A stretch of DNA of 64,000 bases from positions 1 to 64,000 of the forward strand of contig DASSNT010000032.1 in the NCBI GenBank assembly GCA_035701285.1, read 5' to 3'. This document shows, one piece after another, positions 17,536 to 26,185 of this stretch. Origin of the DNA: DASSBR01 sp035701285. Its GTDB lineage: Bacteria; Pseudomonadota; Gammaproteobacteria; Natronospirales; DASSBR01. Each line of letters begins with the position of its first letter. The stretch's first letter is position 1. The position numbers and the translations under genes are program-made. The notes beneath the pieces are model-generated. The model did no database searches and had not been told where the DNA came from. It worked only from the letters and a program-made list of their open reading frames with translations.

Positions 17536-18459
17536 TTAGTCGAAGTCCGCCGTTGTCGTTTCGTTCGCCGTGACGCTTACCGTTTTCGTTGCCGAGAAGT
17601 TCAGCGTGTCGGCCTGGCCGGGCGCATCGAGCTTGGCGCAGGTGACGGTCAGCGTGTATTCGCCTTCGGTGAGGAAGCCGATCTCGTAGTCATACGCGCC
17701 GGTGGTATTATTCAGCGTCAGCATTGAGCTTGCGAGGGGCTGCCCATCCGTTGTGTCCGCGCTGGTGTCCACGTCCGCCGGAATCGCGTTGGCGCCAGCA
17801 TAGGCGTAGACAGTCGGTCCACATGTGGCATCGGCAATCGAGAGCGTGCCGATGGACAGGGTGTTCGCGACTGAACCCTCTATGGTGCCGACCTCGACGT
17901 TGTTGATCAGGCGCAGCGCGGGCCGCAGCTTGTAAGCAGTCGAAGCATCGGCCGGCGCATTGATCGACTTGCGCAGGTCGAAATCAATGGTGAAATCGGC
18001 CGCGCCGCCTGCCGGTATCGTGATGCCGCTGACCAGCTTCAGGCCGCTTTCGGCGCCGCTGGGGATGACCAGGTCATGGCGCGAACCGTCGTCAAGCGTG
18101 ATGTACGATTGACCGGCATCGACGTCCAGTCGAATCCACTGGTAGTTGCCCGCGTCGAGTGTTGCGCCGTCCAGCAGCACCGCCGCGTTCGAACCCTGGT
18201 ACTTCAGCAGATCAATGGTTTTCGGCGAGTCGAAATCGAACGCCTTCGTGCCGCGGGGGCCGTGGATCTCGATGCCGGTGAAGGCAATCACGACAGCCTG
18301 GGCGCTGTCGATCGGCGCATCGGTGACCGCCAGATTCAACGTGCCCGTTTGCGGCGCCGACGTTGTATCGCTATCGGAGCCGTTACAGGCGGCCAGGGTC
18401 AGCGCCAGTGCGCACAGCAAAACGTTCGGCAGCAGCCGGGCAAGGAAGGTCCGGGTCAT
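17536..18459 (-). CDS. DUF4382 lipoprotein
   Basis: 307 residues. The start is set at ATG 18459 because GGGAG lies six bases upstream and the product then begins with a compact signal peptide ending in lipobox L-A-A-C25. A more upstream in-frame ATG (18498) would spoil it. The mature part starts with a Ser/Asp/Thr linker, then G-T-L-N-L-A-V-T-D-A-P-I-D, the hallmark of DUF4382, and a later beta-rich domain (G-A-Y-D-Y-E-I-G-F-L). The family is predicted to be surface or periplasmic with beta-sandwich folds. No function known. It stands alone between convergent MFS and the hut genes. Confidence 0.82.
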   Translation of the reverse strand: MTRTFLARLLPNVLLCALALTLAACNGSDSDTTSAPQTGTLNLAVTDAPIDSAQAVVIAFTGIEIHGPRGTKAFDFDSPKTIDLLKYQGSNAAVLLDGATLDAGNYQWIRLDVDAGQSYITLDDGSRHDLVIPSGAESGLKLVSGITIPAGGAADFTIDFDLRKSINAPADASTAYKLRPALRLINNVEVGTIEGSVANTLSIGTLSIADATCGPTVYAYAGANAIPADVDTSADTTDGQPLASSMLTLNNTTGAYDYEIGFLTEGEYTLTVTCAKLDAPGQADTLNFSATKTVSVTANETTTADFD

Positions 18460-18546
18460 TATGTTCTCCCACGTGTGATTGTTGCGGGAGTTTAGCAACG
18501 CCCGGCGCCTCTTTCGTGACGCCCATCACGTTTTTCTGCCCTTGCG

Positions 18547-20082
18547 TCAGCTCATGTTCGCGGGCGATGAGTATGCCGGCAACACTTGGGCTAACGCACC
18601 CTGCTTGATCAACGCGGCCAGCGTTTCGATGTCCTTGTCGAGGCGCCGGTCGCCATCGTGCGCCTGCACATGTCCGCGTACCAGCGCGTGCAGGGCCTCG
18701 AGTGGCTCCGTCGTTTTCAGCGGACGCTGCACGTCGATCGCCGCGGCGGCAGCCAGCAGTTCTACCGCCAGAATGCGCGCGACGTTGTCGGCGATCCGGT
18801 TCAGCTTGATGCCGGCCCACGGCGCCATGCTGACATGATCTTCCTGTCCGGCGGACGTCGAGATGCTGTCGACGCTGGCCGGATGCGCGAGCGTCTTGTT
18901 TTCGGAAGCCAGGGCCGCGGCGGTGACATGCGCGATCATGAAGCCGGATTCGAGTCCCGGTTCGACCGTCAGGAACATCGACAGTTTCGGGTTGACCTGG
19001 CGCACCAGCAGGTCGCTGCGGCGCTCTGAAATGCCGCCGATTTCGGACGCGGCAATCGCCATGAAGTCGGACAGCATAGCGATCGGCTCCGCGTGGAAGT
19101 TGCCGCCGGAGAGGACGTCGCCGTCGAAGATCAGCGGGTTGTCCGACACGCTGTTGGCTTCCAGCGCCAGCTTGTCCGCCGCGTGCGCGAGCGTATCGCG
19201 CACCGCGCCCAGCACCTGCGGCATACACCGCACCGAATACGGATCCTGAACGCGGCCGCAATCGCGATGGCTGTTCCAGATGTCGCTGCCGGTCAGCAGC
19301 GAGCGGAACTGTTTGGCGACGGCAATCTGTCCCGGCATCCGGCGCACCGCGTGGATGCGCGCATCGAATGGCGCGTAGCTGCCGGCAAGCGCTTCAACCG
19401 TCAGCGAACCGATCGCGATAGTCGCGGCAAGCAACTTGTCGACCTGCAGCAGACCTTCGATCGCCAGCGCCGCGCTGACCTGCGTGCCGTTCAGCAGTGC
19501 GAGGCCTTCCTTCGCCTGCAGTTGCGCAGGCTCACGGCCGGCGGCTTCGAGCACGTGCGGGCCGCTCAGAATTTGCCCGTTGTGATGCGCTTCGCCTTCG
19601 CCGATCAGCGCCAGTGCCAGGTGGGCGAGCGGCGCCAGATCGCCCGACGCGCCGACGGAGCCGCGGCTCGGGATCACCGGGACGATGTTCGCGTTCAGCA
19701 ACGCGAGCAGGGTGTCGACCACATCGGGCCGAATGCCCGACGCACCGACGGCGAGGCTGTTGGCTTTGAGAAGCATGATTCGGCGCACAACGTTGTCCGC
19801 GAACGGCTCGCCGACGCCGGCGGAATGGCTGCGCACCAGGTTGTATTGCAGGTCGATAACCTTGTCCGGTTCGATGCGCTGGCTCGCGAAAGCGCCGAAG
19901 CCGGTATTGATCCCGTAGCTGACCCGGCCGGTGCGCGCCACTTCCGACACGGTCGCAAGCGACCCCTGCATCTGTTCGCGCGCCTGGTCGCTGAGCACGA
20001 CTTGCGGACGTTGTTGTTCGAAGGCGGCGACATCCTGCAAGGTCAAGTCGTGGCCGGTGAGGTGCAGAGTGGTTTGTGTCAT
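18547..20082 (-). CDS. hutH: Histidine ammonia-lyase
   Basis: Deaminates L-histidine to trans-urocanate, first step of histidine catabolism. 511 residues, the usual length. The MIO prosthetic group forms from Ala145-Ser146-Gly147 in G-S-V-G-A-S-G-D-L-A-P-L-A-H, and catalytic Tyr lies near 56 (S-Y-G-I-N-T-G-F-G). It follows hutI by 12 bases on the same strand. A tyrosine-ammonia-lyase role was considered because such enzymes occur in pigment clusters, but the tight pairing with hutI supports HutH. Confidence 0.96.
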   Translation of the reverse strand: MTQTTLHLTGHDLTLQDVAAFEQQRPQVVLSDQAREQMQGSLATVSEVARTGRVSYGINTGFGAFASQRIEPDKVIDLQYNLVRSHSAGVGEPFADNVVRRIMLLKANSLAVGASGIRPDVVDTLLALLNANIVPVIPSRGSVGASGDLAPLAHLALALIGEGEAHHNGQILSGPHVLEAAGREPAQLQAKEGLALLNGTQVSAALAIEGLLQVDKLLAATIAIGSLTVEALAGSYAPFDARIHAVRRMPGQIAVAKQFRSLLTGSDIWNSHRDCGRVQDPYSVRCMPQVLGAVRDTLAHAADKLALEANSVSDNPLIFDGDVLSGGNFHAEPIAMLSDFMAIAASEIGGISERRSDLLVRQVNPKLSMFLTVEPGLESGFMIAHVTAAALASENKTLAHPASVDSISTSAGQEDHVSMAPWAGIKLNRIADNVARILAVELLAAAAAIDVQRPLKTTEPLEALHALVRGHVQAHDGDRRLDKDIETLAALIKQGALAQVLPAYSSPANMS

Positions 20083-20094
20083 GAGTGAAAAAGG

Positions 20095-21282
20095 CTAAGA
20101 GTTGATCATCCGGCCGCGGTAATACACCGCGTCCGGTTTGAGGCCGCCTAACTGGTAACAAAGCATTTCCGGCGCCGGCAGATCCCAGAGCGTGAAGTTG
20201 GCCTGTGTGCCGTGTTGCAGCATCCCGATGTCGTCCCGGCCGAGCGCGCGTGCGGCGTGGCTGGTAACTCCCTGCAGGGTTTCTTCCGGCGTCAGGCCGA
20301 AGAAGATTCCGGCCATGTGCATGATGGCTAGCAGGCTCGCCACCGGTGAGGAGCCGGGGTTGACGTCGGTCGCCAGCGCGATCGGCACGCCGTGGCGGCG
20401 GAACAGTTCGATCGGCGGTTTGCGCGTTTCACGCAGAAAATAGAACGCGCCCGGCAGCAGCACCGCAACCGTTCCCGCGTCAGCCATCGCCTCGACATCA
20501 CGCTCTTCGGCGTACTCCAGGTGATCGCAGGACAGTGCGCCGAGTTCGGCCGCGCGCCGGGTCGCGCCGAAGTTCGAAAGCTGGTCGGTGTGCGCGCGCA
20601 GTCGCAAGCCAAGTTTGTCGGCGCGGTTCGCCAGTAGTGCAAGGTCGTCGCAATCGAAGGCGATGTTTTCGCAGAAAATATCGGCGGTATCGGCCAGGCC
20701 CGCCTCAGCGACCGCCGGCAGCATGTCGTCCACCACATGGCGCATGTAGGTTTGGCGGTCGCCGTCCTTCGGAATGCTGTGGGCGCCGAGAAACGTCGGC
20801 ACGATGTCCATGTCGATTTCGCCGCGCAGCGCACCGATCGCGCGCAGCATTTTCATTTCGTCCTCGAACGTCAGGCCGTAGCCGCTTTTGATTTCGCAGG
20901 TTGTGAGACCTTCCGCCCGCAAGGCATGCAGGCGAGGCAGGGTGGCGGCGACCAGGTCTTCTTCGCTGGCCGCGCGCACGGCGCGGACGGTCGATAAAAT
21001 ACCGCCGCCCGCACGAGCGATGTCGGCATAGCTCGCCCCACGCAGTTTGGCTGCATGTTCGGCCATGCGTTCGCCGGCGTACAGCGCATGCGTATGGCAG
21101 TCGATGAAGCCGGGCAGCATGATACGATTCCCGGCATCGAAAACTTCCGCCGCTGGCGCGTCTGCGGGCGGATCGAATGCCGCGATTTTGCCGTTTGCTA
21201 TCGCGATACTGCGAAAGCCAGCCTGTGCCGCGCCGTCCGTCATCGGGTAGATGCGGGCGTTGTTGATAATTAGGTCGTACAC
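20095..21282 (-). CDS. hutI: Imidazolonepropionase
   Basis: Metal-dependent amidohydrolase converting 4-imidazolone-5-propionate to formimino-glutamate. 395 residues with metal ligands H63-x-H65 in D-C-H-T-H-A-L-Y-A-G, the downstream G-A-H motif (F-L-G-A-H), and a late D-V-N-P-G-S segment. The start is GTG at 21282. No ribosome site is visible in front of it. hutF begins on the other strand 20 bases away, so promoter elements for both must overlap this gap and the two coding starts. hutH follows in the same operon. Confidence 0.95.
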   Translation of the reverse strand: MYDLIINNARIYPMTDGAAQAGFRSIAIANGKIAAFDPPADAPAAEVFDAGNRIMLPGFIDCHTHALYAGERMAEHAAKLRGASYADIARAGGGILSTVRAVRAASEEDLVAATLPRLHALRAEGLTTCEIKSGYGLTFEDEMKMLRAIGALRGEIDMDIVPTFLGAHSIPKDGDRQTYMRHVVDDMLPAVAEAGLADTADIFCENIAFDCDDLALLANRADKLGLRLRAHTDQLSNFGATRRAAELGALSCDHLEYAEERDVEAMADAGTVAVLLPGAFYFLRETRKPPIELFRRHGVPIALATDVNPGSSPVASLLAIMHMAGIFFGLTPEETLQGVTSHAARALGRDDIGMLQHGTQANFTLWDLPAPEMLCYQLGGLKPDAVYYRGRMINS

Positions 21283-21302
21283 GGGCGGCTAGGATACACA
21301 GA

Positions 21303-22625
21303 ATGACAAACAGACTCACCTTTCAGTACCTGCTGACGCCAGCCGGAATGGAGCGCGATCGCACGCTGGAACTCAGTGAGGCCGGCACGATCACGGCGAT
21401 CGGACCGGCGGCCGGCCCGGCGGACGGCTTCCTGGCGCTGCCCGGCATGCCTAACGCACACAGCCATGCCTTTCAGCGTGCGCTGGCGGGATCTGCCGAG
21501 GCGCGCCTGGGCGAGGATTCGTTCTGGAGCTGGCGCGAAGCGATGTACCGGCTCGCCAACCGGGTAACGCCGGACGACATGCTCGTGATCGCGCGCCAGG
21601 CATTTGCCGATATGCTGCGCGGTGGGTACACCACCGTCGCGGAGTTTCATTATCTTCACGGGCTGCCGGACGGCCGCTGCGGCGCCGCGATGGCGGACGC
21701 GGTTATCGAGGCTGCCGCCGAGATGGGTATCCGGCTCACCCTGTTGCCGGTGTTCTACCAGGCCGGCGGTTTCGATGCGGCTCCGCAACCGGAGCAGCGC
21801 CGTTTCGTGCATGAATCGCTCGACGATTATCTGGGGTTGCTTGAAGATCTGCGCGGCAAAACGGCGCTGGGCGTGGCGCCGCATTCACTGCGTGCGGTGC
21901 CGGCGGCGCAATTGCCGGCGCTGACGGACACCGCCCGCGAACTGTTGGGGGCGGACTGCCCGATTCACATTCATATCAGCGAGCAGACAGGCGAGGTGGA
22001 CCAGTGCCGCGAGCGCCACGGGGCGACGCCTGTTGAATGGCTGGCACAGCATGTGGCGCTGGATCGGAACTGGAACCTGGTGCACGCGACGCATGCCACT
22101 GCCGAAGAGCGCCGGCTGATTCAGGAACATGGCGCGAACGTGGTTCTGTGTCCGTTAACGGAAGCGTATCTCGGCGATGGTCTCTTCGCCGCCGGCGGGT
22201 TCGACGGGCGCATCGCGATCGGGTCCGACAGCAATATCCGGGCCGACGCCATCGAGGAGCTGCGCTGGCTGGAGTTCGGTCAGCGCCTGGCAGACCGCAA
22301 GCGGGCGCGGCTGGCGACGTCACAGGGACTGGGCGTGCCGCTCTGGTCGGCGGCAGCGCAAGGTGGCGCCGCGGCGGCCGGCGGCGTCGGCGGGGCTATC
22401 GAGATAGGCAAACCGGCCGACCTTGTCGTGCTGGGCGCCGATTCACCGGCACTCGCGGGGCATGACGACGCGACGCTGCTGGACGCGCTGCTGATCGGCG
22501 GCAGCCGGGCTGATATCGCTACGGTTTACGTGGGCGGGCGGAAGCGGGTCGAACGAGGCGCGCTGGCGGGACAGGCCGATCCGTTGCCTGACTTCGACGC
22601 GGCGGTCCGGCGCCTGCTTCAGTAG
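21303..22625 (+). CDS. hutF: Formimidoylglutamate deiminase
   Basis: Amidohydrolase that converts N-formimino-L-glutamate to N-formyl-L-glutamate plus ammonia, the branch of the histidine pathway completed by HutG. 440 residues. Metal site N-A-H53-S-H55-A-F-Q-R-A, later H-I-H-I-S-E-Q and I-G-S-D-S-N. The HutF-specific S-F-W-S-W-R-E-A-M-Y segment is present near 74. AGGA precedes the ATG by eight bases. Its 3' end overlaps the convergent PAP2 gene by seven bases. Confidence 0.94.
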   Translation: MTNRLTFQYLLTPAGMERDRTLELSEAGTITAIGPAAGPADGFLALPGMPNAHSHAFQRALAGSAEARLGEDSFWSWREAMYRLANRVTPDDMLVIARQAFADMLRGGYTTVAEFHYLHGLPDGRCGAAMADAVIEAAAEMGIRLTLLPVFYQAGGFDAAPQPEQRRFVHESLDDYLGLLEDLRGKTALGVAPHSLRAVPAAQLPALTDTARELLGADCPIHIHISEQTGEVDQCRERHGATPVEWLAQHVALDRNWNLVHATHATAEERRLIQEHGANVVLCPLTEAYLGDGLFAAGGFDGRIAIGSDSNIRADAIEELRWLEFGQRLADRKRARLATSQGLGVPLWSAAAQGGAAAAGGVGGAIEIGKPADLVVLGADSPALAGHDDATLLDALLIGGSRADIATVYVGGRKRVERGALAGQADPLPDFDAAVRRLLQ

Positions 22626-23350
22626 TAGTGTGCGCGGTGTGCCTGGCGCGGCATGGCGCCCGGCAGTTCGCGGGCGGCGACGAAAGCCAGGTAGCCGATA
22701 TACCCGCCGGAGATGACATCGCCGAGAAAGTGATATTCGGAGACGACTAGCGCGGCCGCGAGCGCGCAGATGGCGAGCCAGCCCAACGGCCGCAATCGCG
22801 GATAGTAGTGCATGACGGCGAACGCGAGGGCGCAGGCAATGGCCATGTGGCCGGAGGGAAAGCCGAAGAAGTTGTCGCCGGCGCTGAGCCAGCGAAACTC
22901 GAAATGATACGGGTGGTCGAGCCAGTAGCGGGTGTTGACGCGGCCGAAGACAGCCTTGAGCAGGTCTTTGGCCGTGTAGCTGAACGGCAGGGCGGTGCCG
23001 ATGACCTGCAGCAGGCAGACGAAGCGCCACCCGGCGTGCCGGCGCCGGAGGATGACGTAGCCGATCCAGCTGACGACGGTGATAATGGCGACGAAGACGT
23101 CGAGCAGATCGGGGAACTCCATTTCGGTGACGAAGCCGGCGCCGCTTTCGCTCAGACTGCCGGCAACGAACTGGGCGAGCGGCAGGTCGATCCACGCGAC
23201 CGCAATGGCAGTGGCGGCCGTAACGACGAGCAGTAGTGCCAGCATACGCGGCCAGTCGCGCAGCACCAGCGACCGCGCGTTTTCCGGGGGCGGCGGGTAG
23301 TCGGACGACCGCGTGATACTATCCAGGTGAATTCTTTCTTCAGCTTCCAT
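22619..23350 (-). CDS. PAP2-family membrane phosphatase
   Basis: 243 residues with five to six hydrophobic segments. The three acid-phosphatase motifs are visible: K-A-V-F-G-R-V-N near 128 (a degenerate K-x6-R-P), P-S-G-H-M near 170, and S-E-Y-H-F-L-G-D-V near 215 with His and Asp spaced as expected. Likely acts on a lipid phosphate such as undecaprenyl diphosphate or phosphatidic acid. It lies between hutF and hutG on the opposite strand. Its ATG shares the CATG at 23348-23351 with a possible upstream start of hutG. Confidence 0.85.
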   Translation of the reverse strand: MEAEERIHLDSITRSSDYPPPPENARSLVLRDWPRMLALLLVVTAATAIAVAWIDLPLAQFVAGSLSESGAGFVTEMEFPDLLDVFVAIITVVSWIGYVILRRRHAGWRFVCLLQVIGTALPFSYTAKDLLKAVFGRVNTRYWLDHPYHFEFRWLSAGDNFFGFPSGHMAIACALAFAVMHYYPRLRPLGWLAICALAAALVVSEYHFLGDVISGGYIGYLAFVAARELPGAMPRQAHRAHYY

Positions 23351-23363
23351 GCGCAGGATTACG

Positions 23364-24179
23364 ATGACTGAGGTCGCCCCTTATAAGGTGCGTGAGCCGA
23401 CCGCCGAGGAAAAACGGGTGGTGGTCAGCATTCCGCATACCGGTACTTATGTTCCCGACGATATTGCGGCCAGTTTTGCGTCCGATGCGATTCGTTCGCT
23501 GCCGATGACGGACTGGCATCTGCATCATTTATACGATTTTCTTCCGCGTCTCGGTGTCACCACACTATACGCGACCTGGAGCCGATTTGTCGCCGATTTG
23601 AACCGTCCGCCAACGGACCAGCCGTTGTATCCGGGTCGCTTCGAGACCGGAATCGTGGCGGAGAAGACGTTCTGGGGCGATACGATTTATGCGCAGGCGC
23701 CCGAGGCGGCCGAGGTCGAGCGGCGCAAGCGGCAGGTGCATGAGCCGTATCACCGGAAGCTTGCGGAGATTCTGGACGCGAAGCGGGAGAAGTTCGGACG
23801 CGTGGTGTTGATCGATGCGCACAGTGTCGCGTCGCGAGCCAGCTTGTTGCACGGGGAGTTGGAAAAAGAAATTTACCTTGGCAATCGGGATGGCGTGACC
23901 TGCGGCGACTGGCTGATCGATCATGTTGCGGAGCGCTTTGGCGATGCCGGCCTGGCGGTGTCGTACAACGATCCGTACAAGGGCGGTTACATTACCGACC
24001 ATTACGGCCGGCTGGAGGGTGTTGAGGCGTTGCAGATAGAAATGGCCGAGCGGATTTATATGGACGAGGATGATCCGCAGGCGGCGCTGTCCGATCCGAA
24101 ATTCGAGAAGACGCGCGGGGTGTTGCGCGATTTGTTTGCTTCTTTGTTGTTGCAGGCGGAAGAGAAGATTCGCTCCTGA
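23364..24179 (+). CDS. hutG: N-formylglutamate deformylase
   Basis: Hydrolyses N-formyl-L-glutamate to glutamate and formate, last step of the HutF/HutG route. 271 residues from ATG 23364, which has AGGA about eight bases upstream. An in-frame ATG at 23349 would overlap the divergent PAP2 start. Family features: V-V-V-S-I-P-H-T-G-T-Y-V-P, A-T-W-S-R-F-V-A-D-L-N-R, and D-A-H-S-V near residue 148, where metal ligands are expected. hutU (urocanase), needed to link HutH to HutI, is not in the window. Confidence 0.93.
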   Translation: MTEVAPYKVREPTAEEKRVVVSIPHTGTYVPDDIAASFASDAIRSLPMTDWHLHHLYDFLPRLGVTTLYATWSRFVADLNRPPTDQPLYPGRFETGIVAEKTFWGDTIYAQAPEAAEVERRKRQVHEPYHRKLAEILDAKREKFGRVVLIDAHSVASRASLLHGELEKEIYLGNRDGVTCGDWLIDHVAERFGDAGLAVSYNDPYKGGYITDHYGRLEGVEALQIEMAERIYMDEDDPQAALSDPKFEKTRGVLRDLFASLLLQAEEKIRS

Positions 24180-24196
24180 CAGGTTATCGTAGGGGC

Positions 24197-24270
24197 GGCG
24201 GTGTGGGGACTTCTTTCAGGGACGGCATCCTGCCTCACACAGCCCTGAAAGAAGTCCCCACACCACCGCC
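24197..24270. repeat. Palindromic repeat, copy 2 (short form)
   Basis: Left arm 24197-24221 and right arm 24243-24270 are complementary except for a three-base insertion. The spacer is only about 21 bases and is the reverse complement of bases 11-30 of the window (20/20 identical). Compared with copies 1, 3 and 4 the other half of the core, including ACGGCGTCCC, is missing. It lies between the convergent hutG and methyltransferase-like genes. Confidence 0.8.
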
Positions 24271-24285
24271 TCAGCCGTTATAGTT

Positions 24286-24425
24286 TTCCCGAATCCCCGA
24301 ATCCCCGAATCCCCGAATCCCCGAATCCCCGAATCCCCGAATCCCCGAATCCCCGAATCCCGAATCCCGAATCCCGAATCCCGAATCCCGAATCCCGAAT
24401 CCCGAATCCCGAATCCCGAATCCCG
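24286..24425. repeat. Tandem array changing from 8-bp to 7-bp units
   Basis: From about 24286 the unit is CCCCGAAT (8 bp, about nine copies). From about 24355 it becomes CCCGAAT (7 bp, about ten copies) until 24425. Together with copy 2 of the palindromic repeat it fills the 249-base gap 24180-24428 between convergent genes. Units are near-identical with no spacers, so it is a microsatellite-like array. The same motif, on the other strand, recurs at the 3' end of hda (37017-37046). Confidence 0.9.
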
Positions 24426-24428
24426 TTC

Positions 24429-25316
24429 TTACTCCGGCTTCACGAACTTCAACGTCATCCGGTCGCTTTCGCCAATGTGGTCAAACACCGGCGGCACGAT
24501 TTCTCCGATCCTCTTCATCATTTCGACCATGCGCTTGTTCTCGTCCGTTTCTTCGGGCAGCTTCGGCGCATGCGCGATGGCGCGGCTCGGCGGCAGCAGG
24601 TGAATGCTCATCGTGCGCGGATCGGCCGGGTTGGCATTGACGCGGGAGACCGCCGCCAGCTTGAAGCCGACATCCTGCGCCAGATTGATGACGTAGGCTT
24701 CAGGCAGCCGGTGCAGCTTGCTGGCGTCTTCCGCCGCGTCGGTGTTGGGGTTGGCGCGATGCGCGACGACGCCGAAAACGCCACCCGGCTTGAGCGCCTT
24801 GTAAGCCGCTTGAAACACTGATTTCAGCGTCCCTTCCGCTTGCCAATCGTGCGCGTTGCGGAAGGTCAGCACCATGTCGACGCTATTGGCCGGTGCGAGA
24901 TCGGTCTGCTCGGGCGGCAGGAAAGATACGACCTTGACCTTGCCGTAGGCATCGGAATTGTCTTTGAGCTTCTGGCGGTAGCTTTTGGCCATTCGGCGCA
25001 GGAACTCGCTTTCGCTGTCGAGCGGCGGCGCGGCGGCGATGAGCTCGCCCCCGTCCTTGAGGTACGGGGCGAGGATTTCCGTGTACCAGCCGCCGCCCGG
25101 CTGCAGTTCGACCACCGTCATGTCCGGCTTCAGGCCGAAGAATTCGAGCGTCTGGTGCGGGTGGCGGTATTTGTCGCGCAGCTTGTGCTCGGCGCTGCGC
25201 TGCGGGCCCTGGATCACGTCGGACAGGGCGTCGGGCTGGTAGTATTGCTGTGCCGATGCGAGTTCCGGAATGAATGCCAGTGAAAGCATCGCAAGCAGGG
25301 ACAGGGCAATTTTCAT
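24429..25316 (-). CDS. Exported class I methyltransferase-like protein
   Basis: 295 residues. A clear Sec signal peptide (1-22, ending A-S-A) precedes a Rossmann-type methyltransferase domain: V-V-E-L-Q-P-G-G-G-W-Y-T-E at about 70-82 as motif I, a V-D-M-V-L-T-F-R-N-A-H-D strand at about 146-157, and L-K-P-G-G-V-F-G-V-V near 176. It fits the predicted-methyltransferase group that carries signal peptides (COG4798-like). The acidic loop of motif I reads G-G-G rather than the commoner G-x-G-x-G. The substrate, and whether it can reach SAM in the periplasm, are unknown. Confidence 0.82.
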   Translation of the reverse strand: MKIALSLLAMLSLAFIPELASAQQYYQPDALSDVIQGPQRSAEHKLRDKYRHPHQTLEFFGLKPDMTVVELQPGGGWYTEILAPYLKDGGELIAAAPPLDSESEFLRRMAKSYRQKLKDNSDAYGKVKVVSFLPPEQTDLAPANSVDMVLTFRNAHDWQAEGTLKSVFQAAYKALKPGGVFGVVAHRANPNTDAAEDASKLHRLPEAYVINLAQDVGFKLAAVSRVNANPADPRTMSIHLLPPSRAIAHAPKLPEETDENKRMVEMMKRIGEIVPPVFDHIGESDRMTLKFVKPE

Positions 25317-25438
25317 TGCGACCTCCTTGTTGTCGAACCGGGCGATCCGGCTCGGATTTGGGCGTGGTCTATGTCAAAATACACTGTTTTTGCCTGCCGG
25401 CAAATCCGGCGAGCCTTCTTTCGCTTGACGATAATTCA

Positions 25439-26173
25439 ATGAGCCACGAAAAGTTCAGTCTGGTCCTGCAGTCCAGCCGCATGGTGACGCCGCGCGTGCG
25501 GCAACTTGGTTTCGTTCGCGAGGACGGGCAGCCGCTAGAGTACGTCTCGGGGCAGTTCATCACGCTGCACCTGCCTTACGAGGACATGGTGCTGCGGCGC
25601 AGCTACAGCATCGCGACGATGCCGGGCAGCGACGAGGAAATTCGCATTGCAGCGACCTACGTGCCCGACGGGCGCGCGACCAAGCTGTTGTTCGCCATGG
25701 AGCCGGGCGACAAAGTCGAGGCGACAGGGCCGTTCGGGCGCTTTGTGCTGCGGGAGGATCCGCCGGCGCGCTACATTCTGGTCGCGACCGGTACCGGCGT
25801 GTCGCCGTACCGCGCGATGCTGCCGCGTTTACGCGAGCGGCTGGAGGCCGAGGGTTGTTCGGCGCTGCTGCTGCTGGGCGTGCGCGGCCCGGACGAGCTG
25901 CTGTTTGGTGAGGATTTTCTGGAGTTTTCCGAAGGCCAGAAGGGGTTCGAGTTCGTGGCCTGTTACAGCCGCCACATGCCCGACTCGCCGGGGCCACACG
26001 AGCGTAGCGGCTATGTGCAGAGCACGCTGCAGGAACTGGCCGTGGATCCGGAGCGGGATATCGTTTATCTGTGCGGCAACCCGGACATGATCGACGCGGC
26101 AGTCAACGATCTGAAGGAAAAGGGCTTTCAGAACCCCCGCTTGCGGCGCGAGAAATACGTCTCGTCGAACTAG
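25439..26173 (+). CDS. fpr: Ferredoxin-NADP reductase
   Basis: Flavoenzyme exchanging electrons between NADP(H) and ferredoxin or flavodoxin. The start is placed at ATG 25439 (M-S-H-E-K-F), giving 244 residues, normal for the bacterial Fpr subclass. A longer frame back to 25274 has no supporting conservation and overlaps the divergent gene. FAD-binding R-R-S-Y-S-I-A near residue 52 and NADP-binding A-T-G-T-G-V-S-P-Y near 117 are present. The later V-Y-L-C-G-N-P-D-M-I and C-terminal R-E-K-Y-V-S-S-N are also typical of the family. Confidence 0.93.
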   Translation: MSHEKFSLVLQSSRMVTPRVRQLGFVREDGQPLEYVSGQFITLHLPYEDMVLRRSYSIATMPGSDEEIRIAATYVPDGRATKLLFAMEPGDKVEATGPFGRFVLREDPPARYILVATGTGVSPYRAMLPRLRERLEAEGCSALLLLGVRGPDELLFGEDFLEFSEGQKGFEFVACYSRHMPDSPGPHERSGYVQSTLQELAVDPERDIVYLCGNPDMIDAAVNDLKEKGFQNPRLRREKYVSSN

Positions 26174-26185
26174 GCACGCGCAACG

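Noticed and set aside
18547..20082. hutH as a tyrosine ammonia-lyase for pigment synthesis
   Set aside because: It is 35 kb from the polyene cassette and directly coupled to hutI, so histidine catabolism is the simpler reading.
24286..24425. Possible CRISPR array
   Set aside because: Repeat units are 7-8 bp and contiguous with no spacers. No cas genes are present.
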